Shown here: one piece after another, positions 1 to 7,235 of the stretch
Position numbering within the stretch: position 1 is the stretch's first letter
Layout of the letters: each line of letters opens with the position of its first letter
Origin: an uncultured Eubacterium sp.
GTDB taxonomy: Bacteria; Bacillota; Clostridia; Lachnospirales; Lachnospiraceae
Reading direction: 5' to 3'
Assembly (NCBI GenBank): GCA_949959185.1
Contig: CATLIX010000035.1
Location: forward strand, 1-36,784
Length of the DNA stretch: 36,784 nt
The notes under the pieces: generated by a model
The model's database searches: none
Seen by the model: only the letters and a program-made list of their open reading frames with translations
Told to the model about the DNA's origin: nothing
Translations under genes and position numbers: made by a program

Positions 1-78
1 GGAGTTGAAGCGGACCTGACCGCTTTGTTCTACAGAAAAGACCTGTCTGCCTTGTTCTGTATGTCACCGGGAAACTGA
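1..78 (+). other. Possible 3' end of an upstream gene, cut by the window edge
   Basis: One frame is open from base 1 to a TGA at 76-78 (25 codons, ending in Met-Ser-Pro-Gly-Asn). A second frame ends at the TGA at 17-19 after Glu-Leu-Lys-Arg-Thr. Either could be the tail of the preceding gene. Exporter pairs like the one that follows are often preceded by a MarR or TetR regulator, but the remaining residues are too few to identify one. Confidence 0.25.
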
Positions 79-91
79 GAAAGGAAGAATT

Positions 92-1813
92 ATGAAAAAG
101 ATATTGAAATATATTGCCCATTACTGGTATGCGTATCTGTTTGCCATCATCTGTATGGTTACGGCCATTGTGCTGGATATGCTGTATCCGGTAATCACCA
201 GAAGCATTGTGGATGATGTTATCATTCAGGGCAGAATGGAGCTTCTGGGCGGGCTGCTTGCCATGATTGTGATTATCGGGGCAGGCCGGAGTCTGGGAGG
301 TTATCTGAAAGAATTTACTTTTGACACGGTGAGCATCAAAATCGCAGCCAGGCTGCGGAAGGATTTGTTCGCCCATATTGAAGGACTCTCCATGGATTAT
401 TTTGATGATACCAACACGGGAGAGCTGATGGCGCGGGTAAAAGACGATGTGGACGCGGTGTGGAATGCACTGGGGTATGTGGGAATGCTGGCCATTGAGG
501 TGGTCATCCACATTTCCATGGTGCTTTACTGTATGTTTACCCTGAACTGGAAACTGGCTTTTCTGCCCCTTGGAGTAATGATACTGATGGGAATTACCGC
601 TGTTTTCATGGAGCGGAAACTGGATAAGATTTATGAATCTATCAGTGAGGAGAATGCCAGGCTCACCACCATTGCAGAGGAAAACCTGGCGGGGGTACGC
701 ACCGTAAAAGCCTTTGCACGGGAAAAGTTTGAGATTAAAAAATTTCTTTCCCACAACCGGCAGTATTATGATCTGAATATGCAGCAGGCAAAAACACTGG
801 TACGGTTTTATCCGGTGTTTCAGTTTACCGGAAAGCTGCTGCCGGTGGTAATGGTGATTATCGGCGGAGTTCAGGTTATCCACGGGGAGATGACGCTGGG
901 TACGCTGGTGGCGTTCTCCGAGTATTGCCGGAATATTGTGTGGCCCATGGAAATGCTGGGATGGCTGACCAATGATCTGTCTTCGGCCGTTGCTTCCTGT
1001 AAAAAAATCAATAAAATTTATCAGCAGAAATCTTCCATTACAGAGCATGAAAATCCCGTGGTACTGGAACAGGTAAAAGGAGAAATTTCCTTTGAGCATG
1101 TATCCTTTGCCAGAGGGAAGCAGAAAATTCTGGAAGATGTTTCCTTTACGCTGCCGCAGGGGAAAACCCTTGGGGTGATGGGGGCTACCGGGGCCGGAAA
1201 GACTTCCATGGTAAACCTGCTGATGCGCTTTTTTGATGTGAAAGAAGGAAGTGTGAAGCTGGACGGTGTGGATGTGCGGGAACTGTCTCTGGCACAGCTT
1301 CGCAGCAGTATCGGAACGGTTATGCAGGATGTATTTCTGTTTTCTGACACCATTTCCGAGAATATCCGTATGGGCAAACGGGCGGCTCTGGACAGTCCAA
1401 CCATGGAACACGCCGCAGGACTGGCCCAGGCCAGAGGATTTATTGAAGATATGCCGGAGACTTATGAGACCATTATCGGAGAGCGGGGCGTGGGATTGTC
1501 CGGCGGCCAGAAACAGCGTATCAGTATTGCCAGAGCCATTGCAAAACGCAATCCGGTGCTGATTCTGGACGATTCCACCTCAGCTCTGGATATGGAGACA
1601 GAATATGAGATTCAGAAGGCCCTGGACACACTGGATACCACGAAAATTATTATTGCTCACCGGATTTCCGCAGTAAGCCGGGCAGACGAGATTATTTTTC
1701 TGGAGGACGGAACCATAAGAGAGCGGGGAACCCATGAGGAACTGCTGGCGAAACAGGGCCTTTATTATGACACTTATGTGGCTCAGATGGGCACAGCGCC
1801 GGGGCAGGCCTGA
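92..1813 (+). CDS. ABC exporter half-transporter, permease-ATPase fusion, subunit 1 (degenerate catalytic site)
   Basis: 573-aa type IV ABC exporter half: an N-terminal six-helix membrane domain (about residues 1-310), then a nucleotide-binding domain. The Walker A motif GATGAGKT, the signature LSGGQ and the Walker B stretch LILDDSTSALD are all visible. The residue after the Walker B aspartate is Asp instead of the catalytic Glu. That is the hallmark of the degenerate subunit in heterodimeric exporters such as BmrCD, LmrCD and TM287/288. The ATG follows a GAAAGGAAG ribosome site. The partner subunit starts about 100 bases downstream on the same strand, so the two probably form one exporter in the plasma membrane. 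The substrate (drug, lipid or peptide) cannot be read from the sequence. Confidence 0.93.
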   Translation: MKKILKYIAHYWYAYLFAIICMVTAIVLDMLYPVITRSIVDDVIIQGRMELLGGLLAMIVIIGAGRSLGGYLKEFTFDTVSIKIAARLRKDLFAHIEGLSMDYFDDTNTGELMARVKDDVDAVWNALGYVGMLAIEVVIHISMVLYCMFTLNWKLAFLPLGVMILMGITAVFMERKLDKIYESISEENARLTTIAEENLAGVRTVKAFAREKFEIKKFLSHNRQYYDLNMQQAKTLVRFYPVFQFTGKLLPVVMVIIGGVQVIHGEMTLGTLVAFSEYCRNIVWPMEMLGWLTNDLSSAVASCKKINKIYQQKSSITEHENPVVLEQVKGEISFEHVSFARGKQKILEDVSFTLPQGKTLGVMGATGAGKTSMVNLLMRFFDVKEGSVKLDGVDVRELSLAQLRSSIGTVMQDVFLFSDTISENIRMGKRAALDSPTMEHAAGLAQARGFIEDMPETYETIIGERGVGLSGGQKQRISIARAIAKRNPVLILDDSTSALDMETEYEIQKALDTLDTTKIIIAHRISAVSRADEIIFLEDGTIRERGTHEELLAKQGLYYDTYVAQMGTAPGQA

Positions 1814-1919
1814 TGTGTTTCTTCCCCAGGATACATTGCCGCTTTGATAAGTGAAAGTGTTTTCCTGCGAGAGGAAACCTGGAGAGGCAGACAGAAACAG
1901 ACAGAAAGCAGGTGTGATT

Positions 1920-3707
1920 TTGGCAGTTAATTCTTATAAAGTGGACGAACAGCTTGAGGGTATCGGGAAAAAGGAGACGCTCAAAAGGCTGTTTGCCTAT
2001 TTGTTTCAATATAAACTTCAGGTGGCCGGAGTGCTGGTCTGTATGATTATCACCGTTGTGATTTCCCTGATTAACCCTCTGATTATTGAAGAGGCAATTG
2101 ACGTGTATATTGCCGGAAAAGATATGCAGGGGCTGGCCAGGCTGGCAGTGATTACTCTGATAATTAACGTGATTTTTATAGTTATGGTAAAGGTGCGGAT
2201 GTATGTGATGGCCCGGATTTCCAATCAGATTCTGCTGGAAATCCGGCAGGAGCTCTACGAGCATATCCAGACACTGTCCTTTTCCTTTTTTGACAGCCGC
2301 CCCACCGGGAAGATTCTGGCGCGGGTTATCGGAGATGTCAATTCTCTGAAAAATGTGCTGGTCAATGCAGTCACCACTCTGATTCCGGATTTTATTACCA
2401 TCTGCGGTGTGGTGATGATTATGGTAGTAAAGGACTGGCGCCTTGCGCTGGCTTCCTTAAGCAGCATTCCGATGATGGCTGTGGCAATCTGGTTTATCCA
2501 GAAATTTTCCCATGCCCGCTGGCAGATTTTCAGGAAGAAAGGCTCCAATCTGAACGCCTATGTTCATGAGGGCATTGCAGGAATGAATGTGGTTCAGAGT
2601 TTCCATGCGGAACATGAAACACAGGATATTTTTGCAGGTCTGGTGAAAGAGCATGAACAGTCCTTTATCAGGGCGGTGCGGATTTCAGATATGTTCGGCG
2701 GGGCCATAGATTTCTGCTGGGGTATCGGGGCCATGATTCTCTACTGGGTGGGAATTCAGATGATTGGCGGTGAATATGTGAGTATTGGTATGCTGGTGGC
2801 TTTCGGCACCTATATCAATATGTTCTGGAATCCGGTGATGAACCTGAGTAATTTTTACAATCAGGTGATTACCAATCTGACAGCGGCAGAGCGTATTTTT
2901 GAAATTCTTGACACGAAGCCGGATATTTTTGACAATTCGGATGTACAGGAACTGCCGGATATTGAGGGAAAAGTGGAATTTGAGCAGGTGTCCTTTACCT
3001 ATGATGAGGGAACTCCTGCGGAAACAAAAGTGCTGGAAAATGTAAGTTTTCAGATTCAGCCGGGAGAGACCATTGCCCTTGTGGGTCCTACCGGAGCGGG
3101 AAAAACCACCATTGTGAATTTAATCAGCCGCTTTTATGATATCCAGAAAGGGAGGATTCTCGTTGACGGACACGATATTCAGAAGGTGTCCATGGAAAGT
3201 CTGCGGCGGCAGATGGGTGTGATGACACAGGAGAATTTTATTTTTCAGGGAACAGTCAGAGAAAATATTCTCTATGGCAATATGGAAGCCACAGAGGAGG
3301 AAATCATTGCGGCCTCAAAGGCGGTCAATGCCCATGAATTTATTATGAAGATGGAAAAGGGCTATGATACTGTGTTAAAAGAGCGCGGAGCGGGACTGTC
3401 CATCGGCCAGCGCCAGCTGATTGCATTTGCCAGAACTATGGTGAGTATGCCGAAAATCCTGATTCTGGACGAAGCTACTTCCAGTATAGATACCCACACG
3501 GAGATTCTGGTGCAGAAAGGGATTGAAGCGTTGCTGAAAGGGCGTACCAGCTTTGTTATTGCCCACAGGCTGTCCACCATACAGCGGGCAGACCGGATTT
3601 TTGTCATTGATAAAGGAGGTATCCTGGAACAGGGCAGCCCGGCGGAACTGATGGAGAAGAAAGGCCATTATTATAATCTGTATATGGCCCAGTTTAAGAA
3701 TGTTTAA
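1920..3707 (+). CDS. ABC exporter half-transporter, permease-ATPase fusion, subunit 2 (catalytic)
   Basis: Second half of the heterodimeric exporter. I prefer the TTG at 1920 (595 aa, mature start MAVNSYKVDEQ) because AGGTG lies 5 bases upstream and family members usually begin just before the SYKVDEQ stretch. The frame also allows GTG at 1914 or 1851 (618 aa), whose extension is charged and unlike the family. The membrane domain is followed by a nucleotide-binding domain with Walker A GPTGAGKTT, signature LSIGQ and Walker B ILILDEATSSID. Unlike subunit 1, this one keeps the catalytic Glu after Walker B, while its signature deviates from LSGGQ. The two subunits therefore complement each other into one canonical and one degenerate ATP site, as known for this exporter class. 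Substrate unknown. Confidence 0.92.
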   Translation: MAVNSYKVDEQLEGIGKKETLKRLFAYLFQYKLQVAGVLVCMIITVVISLINPLIIEEAIDVYIAGKDMQGLARLAVITLIINVIFIVMVKVRMYVMARISNQILLEIRQELYEHIQTLSFSFFDSRPTGKILARVIGDVNSLKNVLVNAVTTLIPDFITICGVVMIMVVKDWRLALASLSSIPMMAVAIWFIQKFSHARWQIFRKKGSNLNAYVHEGIAGMNVVQSFHAEHETQDIFAGLVKEHEQSFIRAVRISDMFGGAIDFCWGIGAMILYWVGIQMIGGEYVSIGMLVAFGTYINMFWNPVMNLSNFYNQVITNLTAAERIFEILDTKPDIFDNSDVQELPDIEGKVEFEQVSFTYDEGTPAETKVLENVSFQIQPGETIALVGPTGAGKTTIVNLISRFYDIQKGRILVDGHDIQKVSMESLRRQMGVMTQENFIFQGTVRENILYGNMEATEEEIIAASKAVNAHEFIMKMEKGYDTVLKERGAGLSIGQRQLIAFARTMVSMPKILILDEATSSIDTHTEILVQKGIEALLKGRTSFVIAHRLSTIQRADRIFVIDKGGILEQGSPAELMEKKGHYYNLYMAQFKNV

Positions 3708-3772
3708 GGCTTGCCCTGAGAAGGGCCCGGAGGGCTGGCAGAAGTGGCCGCCTGTGTTGGGAGGAGATAAAA

Positions 3773-4285
3773 ATGCGCGTGGCAGTGATCGGATACAGCG
3801 GCAGCGGGAAATCTACCCTTGCAAAATATTTGGGCGAGAAATTTCAGATTCCTGTTCTGCACCTGGACAGGGTGCACTGGCTTCCCGGCTGGCAGGAGAG
3901 AAGCAGAGCGGAATCAGCAGAGATTGTGAAACAGTTTCTGGATGAACATAAGTCCTGGGTGATTGACGGGACTTATTCCGCTCTGGAATATGAAAGACGT
4001 CTGAAGGAAGCAGATACCATTGTTTTAATGGATTTCAGACGTCTTTCCTGTTTCTTCCGGGCCTGGAAACGGTATGTTCAGAACCGGGGAAGAACCAGGG
4101 ATTCCATGGGAGAGGGATGCGTGGAACGGATGAACCGGGAATTTATCTGGTGGCTGCTTCACAGGAAGAAGAGCCAGAAGGAACGGTATCGGAAGGTGCT
4201 GGAGCAGTACGGATACAAAACCGTTGTGATTCGCAGCCAGAGAGAACTGGATAAGTGGATGAAAGAGTTTGTCGGAAACTGTTGA
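3773..4285 (+). CDS. P-loop nucleotide kinase-like protein of the FlaR / DNA topology modulation group
   Basis: 170-aa cytoplasmic protein. It opens with a P-loop GYSGSGKST (residues 7-15) and continues with the HLDRVHWLPGW and WVIDGTYS stretches typical of small adenylate-kinase-like proteins annotated as DNA topology modulation protein FlaR. The family is poorly characterised, the annotation rests on an old plasmid-topology phenotype, and the real substrate is unknown. A nucleoside or small-molecule kinase is the structural expectation. The ATG has a strong GGGAGGAG ribosome site. It lies 65 bases after the exporter and may be cotranscribed with it, although no functional link is evident. 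Confidence 0.8.
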   Translation: MRVAVIGYSGSGKSTLAKYLGEKFQIPVLHLDRVHWLPGWQERSRAESAEIVKQFLDEHKSWVIDGTYSALEYERRLKEADTIVLMDFRRLSCFFRAWKRYVQNRGRTRDSMGEGCVERMNREFIWWLLHRKKSQKERYRKVLEQYGYKTVVIRSQRELDKWMKEFVGNC

Positions 4286-4429
4286 AAGGGCAAAATTTGT
4301 TGCTGAAAGCGGCGATAAATCGGAAATAAGTGGACAGGTATTGTGCCAGTAAAATTATCTGGCCGGACACATTTGTGTTGTGTAAATTGTGTATCATCCC
4401 ACAGTGTTTTGAATAATTTGTGAAAATAC

Positions 4430-4476
4430 TTTACGAAAGGTGATAATAGAGATATAATTATATCAAAAAAATGATA
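4430..4476 (+). promoter_or_regulatory. Promoter and probable autoregulatory operator of the toxin-antitoxin pair
   Basis: TTTACG at 4430-4435, a 17-base spacer, then a perfect TATAAT at 4453-4458. The -10 box sits inside the 12-bp palindrome ATATAATTATAT (4452-4463). A second small inverted repeat, TATCA/TGATA, lies at 4461-4465 and 4472-4476. Type II antitoxins commonly repress their own promoter through palindromes of this kind. That they do so here is inference. Confidence 0.6.
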
Positions 4477-4489
4477 CGAGGTGATATGG

Positions 4490-4756
4490 ATGATCATAAA
4501 AGCATCAGCGTCATTAAGAAATGATTACACAACGATTTCTAATATGGCAAAAGAAACAAAAGAGCCAATATATATTACTAAAAATGGTGAGGGTGATCTG
4601 GTTCTCATGAGTATAGAGGCTTTTGAAAGGAGGGAACAGATTTTACAGCTCCGTGCGAAGGTTTTTCAGGCAGAACAGGAGCGGCTGGATGGAGCTGAGA
4701 CAGTCAGCGTTTCAGAGGCCAGAAAGCGGTTAAGGGAGCGGGCGGATGGCATATAA
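4490..4756 (+). CDS. Type II antitoxin, Phd/YefM family
   Basis: 88-aa protein starting at the ATG at 4490, 7 bases after GAGGTG. A GTG at 4481 in the same frame is less well placed. The N-terminal part (SASLRNDYTTISNMAKETKEPIYITKNGEGDLVLMS split around residues 5-42) is the classic Phd/YefM fold: 'arrange so that the site is free' residues, then the ITKNG turn and the LMSIEAFE strand-helix. The C-terminal half is a charged helix expected to wrap the toxin. It overlaps the toxin gene by 11 bases, the usual coupling in such pairs. It should neutralise the downstream toxin and repress the shared promoter. Confidence 0.9.
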   Translation: MIIKASASLRNDYTTISNMAKETKEPIYITKNGEGDLVLMSIEAFERREQILQLRAKVFQAEQERLDGAETVSVSEARKRLRERADGI

Positions 4757-5054
4757 GGTAGAGTTCCTTCCTGTTGCGTGGGAGGATTTAAAACGGATTG
4801 AAGACTGGTATCTGGTTCAGTTTGGCGTGGAAACAGCTTTGAAAATAAGTGACCATATATTGAACGTAACAGAACGTTTGGGGGAGTTTCCGGATTCAGG
4901 TTCTTTAACACCAGATGAATGGCTGAATCAGCAGGGATACAGAATGGTTATATGTGATAAGCATGTTGTCATTTATAAGCAGACTGGCATAGTGGTTTAT
5001 ATTTACCATATCGCAGACACCCGGACAGATTATACGAAATTGTTCTGTCAGTGA
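4746..5054 (+). CDS. Type II toxin, RelE/ParE superfamily
   Basis: 102-aa basic protein whose ATG lies inside the end of the antitoxin gene. It has the RelE/ParE pattern: an N-terminal strand VEFLPVAWEDLKRIEDWY, a helix, then a GYRMVICDKHVVIY strand pair and a C-terminal IYHIADTRTDY segment with an Arg where RelE-type ribonucleases or ParE gyrase inhibitors keep a key basic residue. Whether it cuts mRNA on the ribosome or poisons gyrase cannot be decided from the sequence. The frame is intact, so the pair is probably functional. Confidence 0.88.
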   Translation: MAYKVEFLPVAWEDLKRIEDWYLVQFGVETALKISDHILNVTERLGEFPDSGSLTPDEWLNQQGYRMVICDKHVVIYKQTGIVVYIYHIADTRTDYTKLFCQ

Positions 5055-5151
5055 AGTGAAAGGAAATATTTGGATGATAAAAATATAAGTGCTTTGTAGC
5101 CGCCGCAGCAGGCTGGTTTTGCGGCAGCTTCCGGAACATCTCTCCTTGTTC

Positions 5152-5255
5152 TTACAGGGATTTCTGATACTTCCAAAACTGTATGGCGAACCAGAAAAAC
5201 ATTATAAGGTATACCACAAATCTGGAATTGAAAAAAATCTGATTTCAGTTTTCAT
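5152..5255 (-). pseudogene. Remnant of a DUF2812-type membrane protein gene downstream of padR
   Basis: On the minus strand an ATG at 5255 overlaps the last 11 bases of the PadR gene and opens MKTEIRFFSIPDLWYTL, stopping at 5202. The start resembles DUF2812 proteins, which typically open with a basic-aromatic RFF-IPD stretch and are encoded directly behind PadR regulators. In a second frame (5220 down to 5152) the bases encode VVYLIMFFWFAIQFWKYQKS plus Leu and stop, like a C-terminal membrane helix. Start and end are thus present, but the roughly 150 or more residues expected between them are gone and the frames no longer match. I infer an internally deleted gene. Family membership is from memory and needs a profile search. 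Confidence 0.5.
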
Positions 5256-5580
5256 GTCTTTCATTATCACACACCTCTTTCATAGTCCGGTAAAGTCGCT
5301 CTATCCGTTTCTGTTCCAGCTCCAGTACCTGTGTCCCCAGTTCCGTAATACAGTAAATTTTTCTCTTTTCTTCTTCCCGGACAAAACGGATGAGACCGTC
5401 CTTCTCCATTTTTGACAGGCTGCCATACATGGTGCCGGGGCTGATGTGGATTTCCCCCTGTGTCAGCGCTTCCACCTGTTTCACAATACTGTAACCGTGG
5501 GCTTCTTTACGCAGAGAAAGTAAAATGTAAAATCCCGTTTCTGTCATCGGAACGTATACTTTCTGAATATGGGCATTCAT
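5245..5580 (-). CDS. PadR family transcriptional regulator
   Basis: 111-aa winged-helix protein. The N-terminal stretch PMTETGFYILLSLRKEAHGYSI, the EALTQGEIHISPGTMYGSLSKMEKDGLI recognition-helix region (about residues 38-65) and the wing RFVREEEKRKIYCITELG are the PadR signature. It ends in a dimerisation helix. The ATG follows AGGTGGTG on the minus strand. PadR proteins repress membrane-stress or efflux genes and usually their own promoter, and two matching palindromes lie just upstream. Its normal partner gene downstream appears destroyed (see the remnant at 5152-5255), so it may now be an orphan autorepressor. Confidence 0.9.
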   Translation of the reverse strand: MNAHIQKVYVPMTETGFYILLSLRKEAHGYSIVKQVEALTQGEIHISPGTMYGSLSKMEKDGLIRFVREEEKRKIYCITELGTQVLELEQKRIERLYRTMKEVCDNERHEN

Positions 5581-5624
5581 GTCACCACCTCACTGTCCGG
5601 TTCAATGCCTGAGTACCGTAAATA

Positions 5625-5679
5625 TATCGCAGTACGATAGTTATATTCTGCTTATTGCACTGCGATATATATTTGTCAA
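5625..5679 (-). promoter_or_regulatory. padR promoter with twin 15-bp PadR-type operators
   Basis: TATCGCAGTACGATA (5625-5639) and TATTGCACTGCGATA (5653-5667) are two near-palindromes of the same type, 28 bp apart centre to centre. Together their outer parts make a 12-bp perfect inverted repeat (5622-5633 and 5659-5670). A TTGACA for the minus strand is at 5674-5679, so the operators cover the region between -35 and the transcription start. Repression by the adjacent PadR protein is inferred from position and from the known TATCG-type sites of PadR proteins. Confidence 0.6.
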
Positions 5680-5835
5680 GGCATAAATGGTTTGTCAGAC
5701 CAGAGGGTTTATGCCCCTTTCCCATAGATTTCTGCCATTATATGTGCTAAACTGTAAACTGATACAGATATCATTGAAAATTCCGGCAGAAACCGGAACC
5801 GGACAGAGAACATCCAAAAGAGGTGAGGGCCGAAA

Positions 5836-6450
5836 ATGCTATACGATAAAGATATCAGGGAACCGCTGTTTGATTTCCTGGAAGAAACATATGGGAAAGT
5901 CAGGATTATAGAGGAAAAGAAGATGGGCAGGAGCCGGGCGGACGTGGTGATGGTACTGCCGGAAGCTGTCTGCGGGCTGGAAATCAAAAGCGACGCGGAT
6001 ACTTATGCCAGGCTGAGCCGTCAGGTGAGAGATTACAATCAGTATTTTGATTATAACTATATTGTGGCGGGGACGAAACACGCCCACCATGTAGAGGAAC
6101 ATGTGCCTGACTGGTGGGGCATTATTACAGTGGAACTGGAAGAGGGCAGGCCGGATTTTTATCTGCTGCGGAAAGCCGGGGAGAATCCCAAAGTAAACTG
6201 GAAACGAAAAATGGGTCTGATGTGGCGGCCGGAGCTTGCACGTATTCAGGAAAGAAACAGGCTTCCGAAATACAGGGAGAAAAGCAAGGACTTTGTGATA
6301 GATAAAATATTACTAAAGGTGCCGAAGGAGCGTTTGTACAGACAGATCAGCGACGAACTGTTTGAGCGGGATTATACAGAGATTGAGGAAAATATCAGGG
6401 CTTATAAAAAGGAAGCTCTGCTGAGGCGGTTACAGAAGAAAGGCGGGTGA
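5836..6450 (+). CDS. sce7726-like protein with a PD-(D/E)XK nuclease-type core
   Basis: 204-aa cytoplasmic protein. Residues 34-75 carry a nuclease-fold pattern: an acidic residue in RADVVMVL, then GLEIKSD (the E-x-K half), then a helix with RLSRQVRDYNQYFD and a strand YNYIVAG. This is the arrangement of the sce7726 family and related PD-(D/E)XK proteins. The C-terminal half is basic and helical. The biochemical role of the family is not established; a DNA-acting nuclease or DNA-repair accessory is the structural guess. The ATG follows GAGGTGAGGG. The stop overlaps the GTG of the AraC gene by 4 bases, so the two are probably cotranslated. Confidence 0.7.
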   Translation: MLYDKDIREPLFDFLEETYGKVRIIEEKKMGRSRADVVMVLPEAVCGLEIKSDADTYARLSRQVRDYNQYFDYNYIVAGTKHAHHVEEHVPDWWGIITVELEEGRPDFYLLRKAGENPKVNWKRKMGLMWRPELARIQERNRLPKYREKSKDFVIDKILLKVPKERLYRQISDELFERDYTEIEENIRAYKKEALLRRLQKKGG

Positions 6451-7229
6451 GCTTTGTGGGATATCAGGATGAGTGGCTTCTTTTTGAAGCGGAAGATGAT
6501 GTGGATGAAATCGAACACAGACAACCGACAGAAGAATTTCTGTTTTATCAGGCAGTATCCAACGGAAATGTGGCTGCAGTTCGGAAGAACTGTGAACAGG
6601 AACGGTTTCTGGACAGCGAGGGCGTCGGCGTACTGTCCCGCAATCAGGTAACGAATCTGAAATATCATTTTGTGATTACGACGGCCATGATTACACGTCT
6701 GTGCAGGCAGAAAGGTATGGAGCTGGAACAGGCTTTTCGGATGAGTGATTTTTATATTCAGAAGCTGGATGATATTCATACTGTACAGGGAGTGCATAAT
6801 CTGCATGATGAAATGGTATTGGATTATGCGGAAAAGATGCGTATACTCCGCCGGAGTGATACCAACTCCAGACATATCAGCGCCTGTAAGGAATACATTT
6901 ATTCCCATATCAAAGAACGTATTACCATTGAAGACCTGGCAGATGAACTTGGAGTGTCGTCCAGCTACCTTTCAAGGCTGTTTAAAAAGGAAACCGGGGA
7001 TTCTGTCAGCGCCTATATCCGGAAACAGAAAATTGAAAAGGCCAGAAATCTGCTCCGCTACAGTGATTACTCTGTTATTGAGATTGCCAACCGTCTCTCC
7101 TTTTCTTCCCAGAGCCATTTTATACAGCAGTTTCGGGAAATTGTGGGTATGACGCCGAAAAAATACCGGGATATCAATTATATGGTGCAATGGGATATTG
7201 AAACCGGGGCAGAATCTGCCCCGGAGTAG
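6447..7229 (+). CDS. AraC family transcriptional regulator, candidate activator of the beta-glucoside locus
   Basis: 260-aa protein starting at a GTG that overlaps the preceding stop. The C-terminal domain (about residues 150-245) has the two AraC helix-turn-helices: ITIEDLADELGVSSSYLSRLF and then YSVIEIANRLSFSSQSHFIQ, followed by the GMTPKKYRD signature end. The N-terminal part (DEWLLFE, then NLKYHFVITTAMITRLC and FYIQKLDDI) is an all-helical input domain common in Lachnospiraceae AraC proteins near sugar genes, with no cupin visible. It converges on the GH94 pair, and a direct repeat suited to such a dimer lies between the divergent GH94 and transporter promoters. The regulatory link is inferred from position. 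Confidence 0.88.
   Translation: MSFVGYQDEWLLFEAEDDVDEIEHRQPTEEFLFYQAVSNGNVAAVRKNCEQERFLDSEGVGVLSRNQVTNLKYHFVITTAMITRLCRQKGMELEQAFRMSDFYIQKLDDIHTVQGVHNLHDEMVLDYAEKMRILRRSDTNSRHISACKEYIYSHIKERITIEDLADELGVSSSYLSRLFKKETGDSVSAYIRKQKIEKARNLLRYSDYSVIEIANRLSFSSQSHFIQQFREIVGMTPKKYRDINYMVQWDIETGAESAPE
7203..7223. terminator. GC-rich hairpin between convergent genes, possibly a shared terminator
   Basis: A perfect 10-bp inverted repeat (CCGGGGCAGA, one A, TCTGCCCCGG) lies within the last codons of the AraC gene, 13 bases before the stop codon of the convergent GH94 gene. On the minus strand it is followed by GTTTCAAT, a weak U-rich tail; on the plus strand the tail is poor. It probably helps to end the GH94 transcript and perhaps both. 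Confidence 0.45.
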
Positions 7230-7235
7230 CTGCCT

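Noticed and set aside
1851-1919. GTG at 1851 as the start of exporter subunit 2
   Set aside because: No good ribosome site and an atypical charged extension; TTG at 1920 has AGGTG at the right distance and a family-like N-terminus.
5089-5415. 108-codon plus-strand frame over the PadR gene
   Set aside because: It is antisense to the PadR winged helix; the minus-strand reading explains the region better.
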